A DNA stretch of 64,000 nucleotides, taken from assembly GCF_003751605.1 (NCBI RefSeq), contig NZ_RJVJ01000002.1, positions 372,001-436,000 on the forward strand, given 5' to 3'. Below, one piece after another: positions 43,759 through 52,573 of this stretch. Origin of the DNA: Kitasatospora cineracea. GTDB lineage: Bacteria; Actinomycetota; Actinomycetes; Streptomycetales; Streptomycetaceae. Every line of letters begins with the position of its first letter. The stretch's first letter is position 1. The notes beneath the pieces were generated by a model. That model was not told the origin of the DNA and did no database searches. It worked only from the letters and a program-made list of their open reading frames with translations. The translations under genes and the position numbers were made by a program.

Positions 43759-45330
43759 TTACACCGATGCCTTCGGCGCCGTGGGGCGGCGGATCGGGCG
43801 GCCGGGGCGCGCCTCCAGGATCTCCTTGCCGTCCTGGATGATCGGGGTGCCGTTCACGATCACGTGCTGGAAGCCGGTGGAGCGTTGCGCGGGCTCGGTG
43901 AAGGTGGCGTTGTCCTGCACGGTGGCGAGGTCGAACACGACGATGTCGGCGTCCGCGCCGACCTGGACGCGGCCCTTGCTGCGCATCTGGGGCACGGCCT
44001 TCTCCAGGATCTGCGCGGGGATGAGGCTCGTCTTGCGGATCGCCTCGACCAGCGTCAGCTTGGGCTCGGTGCGCTCGCGGCCGCCGCGGGCCCAGCCCGC
44101 GAGGAAGCGGGCGTAGCAGCCGGCCGAACGCGGGTGGGCGAAGGCGTCGTCGGGCAGCGGCCAGGCGTCGCCCTCGATGATCGTGCCGTCCTTGCGTGCC
44201 CACGGCATCGCGTCGGAGGCGATCGCGGCCCCGGGGTGCAGGACGGAGAGGTCGAGCATCTCGGCGTCCTCGGCGTTGTCGTCCGGGTGCAGGAAGTGCA
44301 TCACGATGACGGCGCCGGGGTCCTCCTTCTGCAGTTCGTCGATCCTCTCCTGGGTCAGGGGTTCGCCGTTGTACTCCATCGCGGAGGCGTCGTCCACGCC
44401 CCAGCGTGCGAGCCAGTCGTTCTTGAAGACCTCGGCGCCCACGGTGCTGGAGCACGCGCCGTAGGGGTAGGCCTCGACGGTGATCGGCAGACCGCGTTCC
44501 TGGGCTTCGGTGACGAGTTCCACGCAGGCTTTGACGTCCCGGCCGGCGACGCTGTTGAGGTGGCAGATGTGCATGTGCGCGCCGGTCGCCGCGGCGAGGG
44601 AGATGAGTTCGCCGAGTCCTTCGAAGCCGCTGTCCGGCTCCTGGACGGAGAGGTAGCGGATGTGGGTGAAGGTCGGCACGCCGTGCCTGGCGGCGAGCTG
44701 GGCGAGTGCGTGGTACTCCTTGCGGCCGTAGCCGGGCGCGTAGCCGCCGTTGATGCCGATGCCCAGGGCCCCCTGGTCCAGCCCTTCCTCGACGCCGGCG
44801 ATGATGCGCTTCACCTCCTCCTCGTCGGCCAGGCTCTGCTGCCAGCCGTCGCGCTCGAACGCCTTCTGGAACCAGGTCAGTTCGGCCTTGGGGGGCGCCA
44901 AGTCCTTCTCCTTCTCCGCGATGCGCGCGTACGTCCACGCGGCGGAGGCGCCGTAGTTGATCGGGCGGCCCTCGGCGGCCACCTGGTCGTAGAAGTCCGC
45001 GATCGGCAGGAGTCCCGACTCCAGTTCGAGCGCGGTGGTCACCCCGTCGAAGGCCTGCATCCACGCGGCGGGCAGCTGCTGGCCGTGGGCGTGGAGGTCG
45101 ATGAACCCGGGGGCGACGACCAGGCCCGTGGCGTCGATCACCGTCTCGCCCTCCAGTGGTTCGGCCGAGATCGCCGCGATCCGCTCCCCGGTGATCCCCA
45201 CATCGAGGACCTTGTCGGTGCCCGTCTCGGGGTCGACCACTCGCCCCCGTGCGAGCACGACATCGTACGGACCGGGCTCGTTCGGCTGCTGGGGGCGCTC
45301 CGTGCGGATCTCTTGCGGGTTCTCGGTCAT
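43759..45330 (-). CDS. D-aminoacylase / N-acyl-D-amino-acid deacylase family amidohydrolase
   Basis: The 523-residue protein belongs to the amidohydrolase superfamily. It has the metal-binding HxH (GFIDLHAHGQQ near residue 82), histidines in TFTHIRYLS and HICHLNSVAG, and the catalytic aspartate in IASDAMPWARKDGT. D-aminoacylases remove acyl groups from N-acyl-D-amino acids. Wobble positions look slightly less G/C-biased than in neighbouring genes, and a transposase relic adjoins the 3' end, so recent acquisition is possible. ATG 45330 is chosen; an in-frame ATG lies at 45363. Bases 45364-45558 upstream show nothing assignable. Confidence 0.85.
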   Translation of the reverse strand: MTENPQEIRTERPQQPNEPGPYDVVLARGRVVDPETGTDKVLDVGITGERIAAISAEPLEGETVIDATGLVVAPGFIDLHAHGQQLPAAWMQAFDGVTTALELESGLLPIADFYDQVAAEGRPINYGASAAWTYARIAEKEKDLAPPKAELTWFQKAFERDGWQQSLADEEEVKRIIAGVEEGLDQGALGIGINGGYAPGYGRKEYHALAQLAARHGVPTFTHIRYLSVQEPDSGFEGLGELISLAAATGAHMHICHLNSVAGRDVKACVELVTEAQERGLPITVEAYPYGACSSTVGAEVFKNDWLARWGVDDASAMEYNGEPLTQERIDELQKEDPGAVIVMHFLHPDDNAEDAEMLDLSVLHPGAAIASDAMPWARKDGTIIEGDAWPLPDDAFAHPRSAGCYARFLAGWARGGRERTEPKLTLVEAIRKTSLIPAQILEKAVPQMRSKGRVQVGADADIVVFDLATVQDNATFTEPAQRSTGFQHVIVNGTPIIQDGKEILEARPGRPIRRPTAPKASV

Positions 45331-45558
45331 CAGTACATCCCTGGTCGCCGTAGTGGTTCGCATGCAGGGAGATCCTGACAGTCCATCAATTGGCCGGACT
45401 CGGGGCGAGGCCGGGATTCACCCGATGGGCGGAGCCCGACCCAGCCGGCACCCGCCCTCCGCCGTCCAGGAAGTCCTCGTCGTCTTCGGCCGACTCGCGC
45501 ATTGATCGGCAGCCCCCCAGCTGGCCGGACCCTCTCGCGATCATTCTGGAACGATCAG

Positions 45559-46722
45559 TCACAGCCCCTCCCCCAGCGTCCCGCCCTCCCGCGCGCCCGG
45601 GAGGACCCAGCCGACCGCCGAGGCCGTGTGCGTCAGGAACGGGGTGAGCGCGTCGCGTTCGGCGAGGCGGGTCTGGACGCGGGTGAAGAGGGCGGGGTCG
45701 GGCATGAAGGCGAGGAAGAGGAGGCCGCGGTCGGTGGGGGTGTCGTCGTAGGACCAGCCGCGGCGGAGCATCCGGGCGCCGCCGTCGAGGCGGGGGCTGC
45801 TGAGGCGGACGTGGGCGGTGGCGGGGATGACGTAGGAGCCGTCGGGGTGCTTGGCGTAGATGTCGGGGTCGTCGTGTTCGGCGGTGCCGGTGAGCGGGGC
45901 GCCGGTGTCGGCGCGGCGGCCCGTCGCGAGGTCGCGGCCGTCGGCGGGGAGGGCGGCGAAGGCGGCGGTGTCCATCCGGATCCGGCGGTAGACCAGGACG
46001 GTGCCGTCCTGCTGCCAGAGGGCGGGGTCGGCGGGGTCGGGGTTGGCGGTGCCGTCCTTGAAACCGAAGAGGTTGCGCGGGGTCTGCCCGTCGGGGGCGG
46101 GGGGCAGGAAACCGGCCTGGTGCCAGCGGAGGGTGGCGCCCGCGGCGGTGGCGGCCGCGAGGAGGTGCTCGGTGAGGATGCCGGTGGTCCAGGGCTGTTC
46201 GGCGCTGACCTGGAGCAGCAGGTCGCCGCCGCTGCGGGCCGGGTCGAGGCGGTCGCCGGGGAAGGCGGGGAGTTCGGCGAGGGCGGCGGGGGCGGGCAGG
46301 TGGAGGCGGGCGGCGAGGGCCGGGCCGATCGCGGCGAGCGAGGTGGCGGGCGGGGCGCCGGTCAGCCGGGGGTCGGCGAGGCCGCCGTCCGCGGCCCGGG
46401 CGAGGACGTCGCTCGCGGCGGCGAGCAGGGTGCGCAGCGCGGCCCGGTCGGTGGCGGCGGGCAGGTCGAGGGCGAGCAGCCGGGTGGCGGGGAGCTGGCG
46501 GTGCAGGACGCCGGACTGCCGGGCGCCGTGGAACGGGACGGGCCCGGGGGGCGGCGGGGCGGCGGCGGGGCCGGGCCGGTCCTCGCGGGTGAGGACGGTC
46601 GCGGCGCCGGCTCCGGCGGCGAGCGCGGCTCCGGCGGTGAGCAGGGACCGGCGGTCGATCCGGGGGCGGGCGGGGGCGGCGGTGTCCTGCGGGTTCGCCC
46701 GTTCGGTGTGCATGGCGGCCAT
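45559..46722 (-). CDS. Dyp-type peroxidase, Tat-exported
   Basis: The protein has a twin-arginine signal (RRSLLTAGAALAAGAGAATVL) and the DyP signatures FGFKDGTANP (GxxDG with the catalytic aspartate), SYVIPATAHVR with the heme-ligand histidine region, and GLLFLAFMPDP. It oxidises dyes, phenols or porphyrin-type substrates with peroxide outside the membrane; EfeB is a relative. I chose ATG 46722 because a KstR-type operator and a -10-like TATCGT lie just upstream. ATG 46746, with a strong GGAGGAG in front, is the main alternative and would put the operator inside the gene. Confidence 0.9.
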   Translation of the reverse strand: MAAMHTERANPQDTAAPARPRIDRRSLLTAGAALAAGAGAATVLTREDRPGPAAAPPPPGPVPFHGARQSGVLHRQLPATRLLALDLPAATDRAALRTLLAAASDVLARAADGGLADPRLTGAPPATSLAAIGPALAARLHLPAPAALAELPAFPGDRLDPARSGGDLLLQVSAEQPWTTGILTEHLLAAATAAGATLRWHQAGFLPPAPDGQTPRNLFGFKDGTANPDPADPALWQQDGTVLVYRRIRMDTAAFAALPADGRDLATGRRADTGAPLTGTAEHDDPDIYAKHPDGSYVIPATAHVRLSSPRLDGGARMLRRGWSYDDTPTDRGLLFLAFMPDPALFTRVQTRLAERDALTPFLTHTASAVGWVLPGAREGGTLGEGL

Positions 46723-46731
46723 TGCAGACGA

Positions 46732-46745
46732 TAGAACACGTTTCA
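46732..46745. promoter_or_regulatory. Second KstR-type operator, DyP / beta-helix lipoprotein promoter
   Basis: TAGAACACGTTTCA matches all fixed positions of TnnAACnnGTTnnA. On the minus strand it runs into TATCGT and then the DyP start, in nearly the same arrangement as at the TesB promoter. Confidence 0.55.
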
Positions 46746-46774
46746 TGCAACTCCTCCTCTCCTCTTCACGGTTG

Positions 46775-48079
46775 ATGCACCGTCAGCGCCGGACGGCCCG
46801 GCTGCTGCTCGGTGCGGCGCTGCTGCTGCTCCCGGCCGCGGCCGGCTGCTCCTCGGGCGGGGGCGGCGGCACGTCCGCCGACCGCCATCCGCCGGGGACG
46901 GTGCTGCGGGTGCCGGAGGACTTCCCGACGGTGCAGCGGGCGGTGGACACCGCGAACCCGGGCGACCTGGTGCTGGTCGGCCCGGGCACGTACCGGGAGA
47001 GCGTGCGGATCACCAAGCCCCGGGTGGTGCTGCGCGGGACGGACCGGGGCGCGGTGGTGTTCGACGGCGGGCTGAAGCTGGTCAACGGGATCACCGCGAC
47101 CGGCGCGGGCAGCGTGGTGGAGAACCTGACCGTGCACGGCTACCTGGCCAACGGCGTGCTGTTCACCGGCGTCACCGACGAGAAGCTGCAGCGGCACGGC
47201 GCGGGCGGCTCCGCGTACGACCCGCTGGACACCACCCGCTTCCCCGCCGTGCAGGGCTTCCGGGCGACCCGGGTGACGGCGTACGGGAACGCGCTGTACG
47301 GCATCTACGCGTTCGACGCGCGGGGCGGGGTCATCGAGGAGTCGTACGCGTCCGGGCAGGCCGATTCGGGGATCTACGTCGGGCAGTGCAAGCCGTGCGA
47401 CACCCTGGTGCGGGGCAACACGGTGGAGCGCAACGCGGTCGGGATCGAGATCACCAACGCGTCGGAGAACCTGACCGTGGTGGGCAACCGGGTGGTGGGC
47501 AACCGGGTCGGGGTGACGGTCAACTCCAACGACCTGGAGTCGTTGGCGCCGCAGCACGCCGCGGTGATCGCGGGCAACGTGGTGGCGGACAACAACGCGG
47601 CGGACTCGCCGGAGCAGGCCGACGGCGGCTTCGGGATCGGCATCGGGATCGGCGGCGGCACCGGCAACCGGGTGGAGCGCAACCTGGTGCGCGGCAACCG
47701 GGCGGCGGGCGTGGTGGTGACCGACCCGCCGGGGCACCCGGCGTCCGGCAACCGGGTCACCGGGAACAAGGTCACCGGCAACGGGGTGGACCTGGTCAGT
47801 TCGGCCGCCGACCCGGGCAACTGCTTCACCGGCAACGGGCCCTCGACGCAGAGCCCGGACGGGCTGGAGCGGTTGGCGGCCTGCGACGCGACCGGCGCGG
47901 GCCGCGTCCCGGCCGGGCGCGCGGCGGGCGTGCAGGCCCCGCCGGGGACGGCGTTCAACGCCGTGCCGGTGCCGCCCGCGCAGCCCTCGCTGGCCGACCC
48001 GCACGCCCCGGCGGTGCCCGCCGTCGACCTGCCCGGCAAGGTCGACCCGGACGCCTACCCGCTGCCGTCGGACTCCTGA
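46775..48079 (+). CDS. Right-handed parallel beta-helix (NosD-like) lipoprotein
   Basis: The 434-residue precursor has a lipoprotein signal (LLLGAALLLLPAAAGCSSG). It then shows VPEDFPTVQRAVDTANPGD, the usual start of NosD-like beta-helix repeats, and many short turns with N/G-rich rungs such as VVGNRVVGNRVGVTVNSND and NRVTGNKVTGNGVD. A Pro/Ala-rich tail follows. It should sit on the outer face of the membrane and bind carbohydrate or metal. ATG 46775 is chosen; ATG 46745 is also in frame but overlaps the operator. Neither has a ribosome-binding site. Confidence 0.8.
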   Translation: MHRQRRTARLLLGAALLLLPAAAGCSSGGGGGTSADRHPPGTVLRVPEDFPTVQRAVDTANPGDLVLVGPGTYRESVRITKPRVVLRGTDRGAVVFDGGLKLVNGITATGAGSVVENLTVHGYLANGVLFTGVTDEKLQRHGAGGSAYDPLDTTRFPAVQGFRATRVTAYGNALYGIYAFDARGGVIEESYASGQADSGIYVGQCKPCDTLVRGNTVERNAVGIEITNASENLTVVGNRVVGNRVGVTVNSNDLESLAPQHAAVIAGNVVADNNAADSPEQADGGFGIGIGIGGGTGNRVERNLVRGNRAAGVVVTDPPGHPASGNRVTGNKVTGNGVDLVSSAADPGNCFTGNGPSTQSPDGLERLAACDATGAGRVPAGRAAGVQAPPGTAFNAVPVPPAQPSLADPHAPAVPAVDLPGKVDPDAYPLPSDS

Positions 48080-48087
48080 CGCCGACT

Positions 48088-48183
48088 CGGCGTGCCGTGG
48101 TCCGGGCACCGGTTCGGCGTGCCGCGGTCCGGGCACCGGTTCGGCGTGCCGCGGTCCGGGCACCGGTTCGGCGTGCCGTCGCG
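48088..48183 (+). repeat. 27-bp tandem repeat, about 3.5 copies
   Basis: Three full units begin at 48088, 48115 and 48142, followed by a 15-base partial unit. Units 2 and 3 are identical and unit 1 differs by one base. The repeat lies between two convergent genes, starting nine bases after a stop. Confidence 0.95.
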
Positions 48184-48186
48184 CTC

Positions 48187-48201
48187 CTGACGTCGCGTCA
48201 G
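48187..48201. repeat. CTGACG-N3-CGTCAG palindrome
   Basis: This perfect 6-bp-arm palindrome follows the tandem repeat and precedes the end of the convergent gene. A second copy is at 52047-52061. It may be a weak bidirectional terminator or a protein site. Confidence 0.6.
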
Positions 48202-48218
48202 CCGGAGGTGGCACCGGC

Positions 48219-49001
48219 TCAGCCCGCCGTCGCCCAGGGCGCCTCGGGGAGCTTCGCCCCGTCCCGCTTGCCCTCGAAGTCGAGGGTGGCGGGGGTGCCG
48301 ATGCCCGCCATCCGCATGGTGACCCGGCGCAGGCCGCCCTCGGCGTCGATCCAGTAGGTGAGCGGCGAGGTGCCGTCGCCGGTGGCCGCCGCGGTGGTGG
48401 CGGCGTCGCGCGGGCGGGGGCCGGAGATCCGGTCGTGCTCGCGGCCGTCGATCCGGTCGCGGCCGAGCCAGCGGGGGCCGGCCTGGGCGAGCAGCAGCGG
48501 GTTGTCGGGGCGGTCGGCGCCGAGTTGGACCGCCAGGTCCAGTCCGGCGTCCAGCGGGTCGCTGCCGTAGCTGCGGGAGGCCCAGCCGGTGCGCGGGACG
48601 TGCTCGGCCTGCTCCCAGGGCTGTCCGGCCGCCCCGGCGGGGGCCTTGGCCAGGCCGAGGCCGCCGGTGTCCCAGACCACCAGTCCCTCGTCCAGCACCC
48701 CCTGGGGTCCGCGCACCCGGTAGCTGCCGGCGGCGTGCCTGGTCCGGTAGTCGATGACGCCGTGCACCTCGACCACCGTCCCGCCGCCCTCGTCGGCGGT
48801 GAGCGCGACCCGGACCGGGCTCGCCCCGTACAGGGTGAACCGGGAGAGCGCGAGCCGGGACGCCTCCTCGGTGCTGAGCGGACGGCTGCCGCCGTCCCGG
48901 CCGGACACCTGCCAGGCCGTCACCCCGCCGGCGGCGACCAGGACGGCGGCCACCACGGCCGCGACGGCGTACCGGCGGCGGTTCTTCTTCTGCGTTGCCA
49001 C
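48219..49001 (-). CDS. Membrane-anchored hypothetical protein, 260 aa
   Basis: After a basic start (ATQKKNRRRYA) one membrane helix (VAAVVAAVLVAAGGVTAW) leads to an extracytoplasmic domain of about 225 residues. The domain ends with strands such as LTYWIDAEGGLRRVTMRM and LDFEGKRDG, a pattern reminiscent of outer-leaflet lipid-binding lipoproteins of the LppX/LprG type. That is only a resemblance. GTG 49001 follows AGAGGAAG. It is in the same direction as the large surface protein upstream. Confidence 0.75.
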   Translation of the reverse strand: MATQKKNRRRYAVAAVVAAVLVAAGGVTAWQVSGRDGGSRPLSTEEASRLALSRFTLYGASPVRVALTADEGGGTVVEVHGVIDYRTRHAAGSYRVRGPQGVLDEGLVVWDTGGLGLAKAPAGAAGQPWEQAEHVPRTGWASRSYGSDPLDAGLDLAVQLGADRPDNPLLLAQAGPRWLGRDRIDGREHDRISGPRPRDAATTAAATGDGTSPLTYWIDAEGGLRRVTMRMAGIGTPATLDFEGKRDGAKLPEAPWATAG

Positions 49002-49138
49002 GGCTTCCTCTGCTGGGGGTTCACGGACATCCGGCGCTCGGTGCGGGGTTCACGGACGTCCCGCGCGCGGTGCGCGTGCGGCGTTCTCACGGGCGGGGGC
49101 CCCGGGTTGACGCCCGGGGCCCCCGGTGTGACGTCGGA

Positions 49139-51847
49139 TCAGCTGCTGCGGCGCCTCCTCGCCACGATCACCAGGCCGGTGCCGAGCACCAGCAGCAGCG
49201 CGCCGCCGGCCAGCGCGAACGGGACGGCCCCGTCCATGCCGGTGCTGGCGAGGCTGCCGGAGGGCGCCGGGCGGGCCTGCGGCGGTGCGGGCACGACCGG
49301 GGTAGGCGTCGGGGCCGGGGTCGGGGTGGGCGTGGGGCTCGGGCTGGGCGGCGGGACGAGGGTGTTGACGGCGGTGGTGGTGATGCCGGCGTCCAGGTGC
49401 GCGTCGTCCAGCACGACCGGTCCGAGGACCGGCTGCTCGGGGGCCCGGTAGCCCTTGGGCGGGCTGACCTCCTGCCAGTAGTAGGTGCCGAGGTCGGCCT
49501 GCTGGGTGCAGGTGCCGTCCTCGCCGGTGGTGCACGGGTCGCCGACCTCGGCGTCGGGCTTGGCGCCGTCGGTCTGCAGGCCGTCGGTGCCGTTCGACTC
49601 GCGCCACAGCTGGAAGACCGCGCCGGGCAGCGGCTTGCCGTCCTGGTCGTGCTTGACCAGGCGCAGCGCGCCCTGCTGGCGGCTGAAACCGAAGTCGAAG
49701 CTGTGGTCGTCCTGGCCGGGCCCGCCGGTGGTGAGCACCCGCTCCACGTAGGTGCCGCCCTTGGGGACGGTGCCGTCGGAGTCGGTCAGGCGGTTGCCGC
49801 CGACGTTGTCCTTGGTCGGGACCCAGTGGTACAGCGGGCCGCCCTTGGCGTAGTCGGCGGGGTTGTCGAGCCGGATGGTGTAGCCGGTCCTCGGCTTGAG
49901 GCCGCCGGTGACATCGGTGTCGTCGAAGTAGTACTCGCCGCGCGCCGTGGTCGTGGTGGTGCCGACCAGCTTGCCGTCCGCGTCGTACAGGTGGACGGTC
50001 GCGCCGGGGACGGGCTGCTGCTGCGGGAGTTGCTGCCCGGAGCGCTCGGGGTCGTACCAGACCCGGTTGCCGATCTGCAGCGGGGCGCGGTCGCAGAGCA
50101 CTTCGAGGTCGGCCATCGCGGCGCCCTTGCCGAAGCGTGAGCGGCCGTCGGACAGCTCCTGGCCGAACCCGGGGTCGGGTGCGCCGGTGCGCAGGGTGAA
50201 CATGGTGCCGGCGGTGACGATGTTGTTGGACACGTCGTAGCCGGAGGTGGCGATCGAACTCTCCACCCGGGACAGCGCCATGCCCGCGAACGTCGGGTAC
50301 GGGTGCCCGCCGGGGTAGGGCCGGCTCAGGTCGAAGAAGCCCTTGTTGCGGACGGTCTCCCCGCAGCCGAGGTTGACGTCCAGCACGTACGTGCCGCCGG
50401 ACCTGCAGGCCTTGTTGAGGTCGGCCGAGGCCAGCACGTAGACGAAGCCGGGCGGGAACGGCTGCCCGTCCGGCGGGGCGGCGGCGGCCTGGTCGGCGTA
50501 CCGGTCGCGGAAGGACAGCAGCATCGAACCGTCGGTCTCGAAGCCGACCTCGCCGAGCTCGGGCTCGGGGTTGAGGCCGCAGACCTGGCCGTTCTGCAGC
50601 GGCTGGTCGTCCTGCCACGGGTACCAGTAGTAGCCCGCGCAGATGTTCGCCGGGGTGCCCCGGTGGTCGAGCGGCTGGTCCAGGACCGCCGCCGCGAAGG
50701 CGCCGGTGGCCGGGTCGAAGGGCAGCACGACGGCCCGCAGGTCGGTGATCTTCCCGGTGGACTGGCCGGAGCAGACGCCGCCGACGTAGCCGACCCCGTC
50801 CTGCATGCCCAGGCCGTACGGGCGCCAGTCGTCGGCCGACGGGCAGCCGCCGGACGGGATGGGGTACACGGCCTTGGGCGCGGACGCGGTCGGCGCGGTG
50901 GCGTCGTACCGGTACAGCTTGCGGTCGTGCAGGTTGACCACGTACAGGTCGCGGCCGTCCTCGGTGAGCTTCAGCCCGCCGAGGCTCTCCTTGCCGACGG
51001 CCGGCAGGAACGCCGCGTCGTCGCCGCCGGCGTGGGCGGTGCTGCCCGCGTTCGGGACGGTGGCGAACAGCGAGGTGGTCTTCTTCGCCGGGTCGGTGAC
51101 GTAGATCGCGCCCGGGCCGCCGGGGCCGTACGCGGTGGCGCGCTTGGCCTGGGCGGAGCTGAACAGCCGCTGGTCGTCGCGGTTCCAGGCGATGCCGAAG
51201 ACGTTCCCGGTCTCGCCGCTGGTGCCGATGTCCGTGACGTCCTTGTTCACGCCGCGCGCCTCGTACGGGAAGGTCAGCAGGGTGTGCTGGCCCGCCGGGG
51301 CGCCGATCGGCGGCTGGCAGGCGGTGGCCAGCGGGGCGTTGCGCTGGCAGTAGTCGGACGGGTTCCACAGGCCGGTGGTCAGGGTGGCCTGCTTGCCCGC
51401 GGAGAGGTCGACGAACTCCTCGTTGCTGCTCAGCTTGTTCGGCGCCCCCGCCAGGCCCTCTCGGGCCGCGAACGCCGGGTACAGCACGCCCGGCTGCGGG
51501 TTGACCACCTCGACGCGGTACTTGCCGCTCGCGGTGTCCTTGGCGGGCTTGAGGGTCACCGTGCCGTCGGCCGCCGTCACCCCGGTCCGCACCCCGCCGT
51601 CCTCGCCGGTCAACGTCACCGTCACCCCGGCCAGGCCCGGCTCCAGCGCCGGACTCCACGTCCCGCTCTCGTCCACCGCCCGCACCACCCGCACCGTCAC
51701 CGACCCGTCCGCCGGGGCGGGCGAGGCCGAGGGGGCGGCGACGGCGGTGGCCGCCGCGAAGGCCGCCACCACGGCGGCGGCCCGTTCGGCCCGCCGCCGA
51801 CCGGCGCCCGGTACGGGCGCCCTGGTCTGTTGCTCTGTCTGGGTCAT
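49139..51847 (-). CDS. SdrD/SpaA-domain surface protein with LAXTG sorting signal
   Basis: The 902-residue protein has a signal region, an N-terminal prealbumin-like Ig domain, and a large beta-propeller-like region of about residues 120-560 with many Gly/Asp/Tyr turns. An SdrD B-like domain starts near residue 590 (IGNRVWYDPERSG, ATVHLYDADGK) and a SpaA-type domain near 719 (GALRLVKHDQDGKPLPGAVF). A Pro/Thr/Ser linker, the sorting motif LASTG at 866-870, a membrane helix and RRRRSS follow. The class E sortases of streptomycetes recognise LAXTG, so it should be linked to peptidoglycan. No sortase gene is in the window. Confidence 0.9.
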   Translation of the reverse strand: MTQTEQQTRAPVPGAGRRRAERAAAVVAAFAAATAVAAPSASPAPADGSVTVRVVRAVDESGTWSPALEPGLAGVTVTLTGEDGGVRTGVTAADGTVTLKPAKDTASGKYRVEVVNPQPGVLYPAFAAREGLAGAPNKLSSNEEFVDLSAGKQATLTTGLWNPSDYCQRNAPLATACQPPIGAPAGQHTLLTFPYEARGVNKDVTDIGTSGETGNVFGIAWNRDDQRLFSSAQAKRATAYGPGGPGAIYVTDPAKKTTSLFATVPNAGSTAHAGGDDAAFLPAVGKESLGGLKLTEDGRDLYVVNLHDRKLYRYDATAPTASAPKAVYPIPSGGCPSADDWRPYGLGMQDGVGYVGGVCSGQSTGKITDLRAVVLPFDPATGAFAAAVLDQPLDHRGTPANICAGYYWYPWQDDQPLQNGQVCGLNPEPELGEVGFETDGSMLLSFRDRYADQAAAAPPDGQPFPPGFVYVLASADLNKACRSGGTYVLDVNLGCGETVRNKGFFDLSRPYPGGHPYPTFAGMALSRVESSIATSGYDVSNNIVTAGTMFTLRTGAPDPGFGQELSDGRSRFGKGAAMADLEVLCDRAPLQIGNRVWYDPERSGQQLPQQQPVPGATVHLYDADGKLVGTTTTTARGEYYFDDTDVTGGLKPRTGYTIRLDNPADYAKGGPLYHWVPTKDNVGGNRLTDSDGTVPKGGTYVERVLTTGGPGQDDHSFDFGFSRQQGALRLVKHDQDGKPLPGAVFQLWRESNGTDGLQTDGAKPDAEVGDPCTTGEDGTCTQQADLGTYYWQEVSPPKGYRAPEQPVLGPVVLDDAHLDAGITTTAVNTLVPPPSPSPTPTPTPAPTPTPVVPAPPQARPAPSGSLASTGMDGAVPFALAGGALLLVLGTGLVIVARRRRSS

Positions 51848-52243
51848 GCCCTGCTCTCGTCGTCGCTCCGGAAGGCGCGCCGGACCGCCGCGGAAGGATC
51901 ACCGGAACGGCGCAGGACGCACCCCTTTTGGCCGAATGGTAAGCGGAATACGAACATCCGCGGTGCCGTACAAGAAAATTGACGACTCATCAGGAAGCAC
52001 ATCGATCACCGCCGCGTGCGCCTCGTGCGCCCCGCCCTGCGACCTCCTGACGCCCCGTCAGCTACCCGCCCCGCGGCTGGAGCGGCACCCGGCCGAGGGC
52101 CGCCGCCACGCCCGCCTCCGTCCGGCCCCCGGGTAGCGGCGCCGGGCCTCCGGGCGGGGTGGACGTTCCACCGCGACCGGGGCGGGCGGGGGCAGGAGAA
52201 TGGAACGGTTCGCGGAAGCCCTGAGAGGCCCGGGAGGCGTGCG
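51848..52243. promoter_or_regulatory. Divergent intergenic region with TGACG-type palindromes
   Basis: The 396-base region between the surface protein and the DUF gene contains an AT-richer segment near 51930-51985. It also holds TGACG-ACT-CATCA at 51980-51992 and a perfect CTGACG-CCC-CGTCAG at 52047-52061. Promoters for both genes should lie here. I see no coding sequence. Confidence 0.45.
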
Positions 52244-52537
52244 ATGCGAACCCTGATCGTCGCGGAGATCGACACCGAGAAGTCCAACGAGCTGGTCACC
52301 AGCGGGCAGATGCCCGAGATGATGGGCCGGATGATGGAGCAGTTGCGGCCGGAGGCGGCGTACTTCTACCCGCTGAACGGCCACCGGGGGTTCACCCTCG
52401 TGGTGGACGTGGACCAGGAGTCCTCGCTGGTCGCCACCATGGAGCCGCTGTGGATGCAGCTCGGGGCCAAGGTCACGGTGACGCCGTGCATGTCGGCGGA
52501 CGAACTGCGGGCCGGGATCGAGAAGCTGAGGGGCTGA
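52244..52537 (+). CDS. Conserved small cytoplasmic protein, 97 aa
   Basis: The protein has a ferredoxin-like alpha/beta pattern (MRTLIVAEIDTEKSNELV, AAYFYPLNGHRGFTLVVDV, AKVTVTPCMSADELRAGIEK) with a methionine-rich helix (MPEMMGRMMEQL). It resembles DUF3303-like or YCII-like dimeric barrel proteins, but I cannot name the family securely. GGGAGG precedes the ATG. Confidence 0.75.
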   Translation: MRTLIVAEIDTEKSNELVTSGQMPEMMGRMMEQLRPEAAYFYPLNGHRGFTLVVDVDQESSLVATMEPLWMQLGAKVTVTPCMSADELRAGIEKLRG

Positions 52538-52548
52538 GCCGGCGGGTG

Positions 52549-52573
52549 CCGCCGCGGCCCGGGGCCGCGGCGG
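52549..52573. terminator. Bidirectional G/C palindrome between convergent genes
   Basis: CCGCCGCGGCCC and its exact complement are separated by one base, filling the gap between two converging stop codons. Confidence 0.7.

Noticed and set aside
48088..48183. Possible CRISPR array
   Set aside because: The units are directly tandem without spacers, and no cas genes are present.
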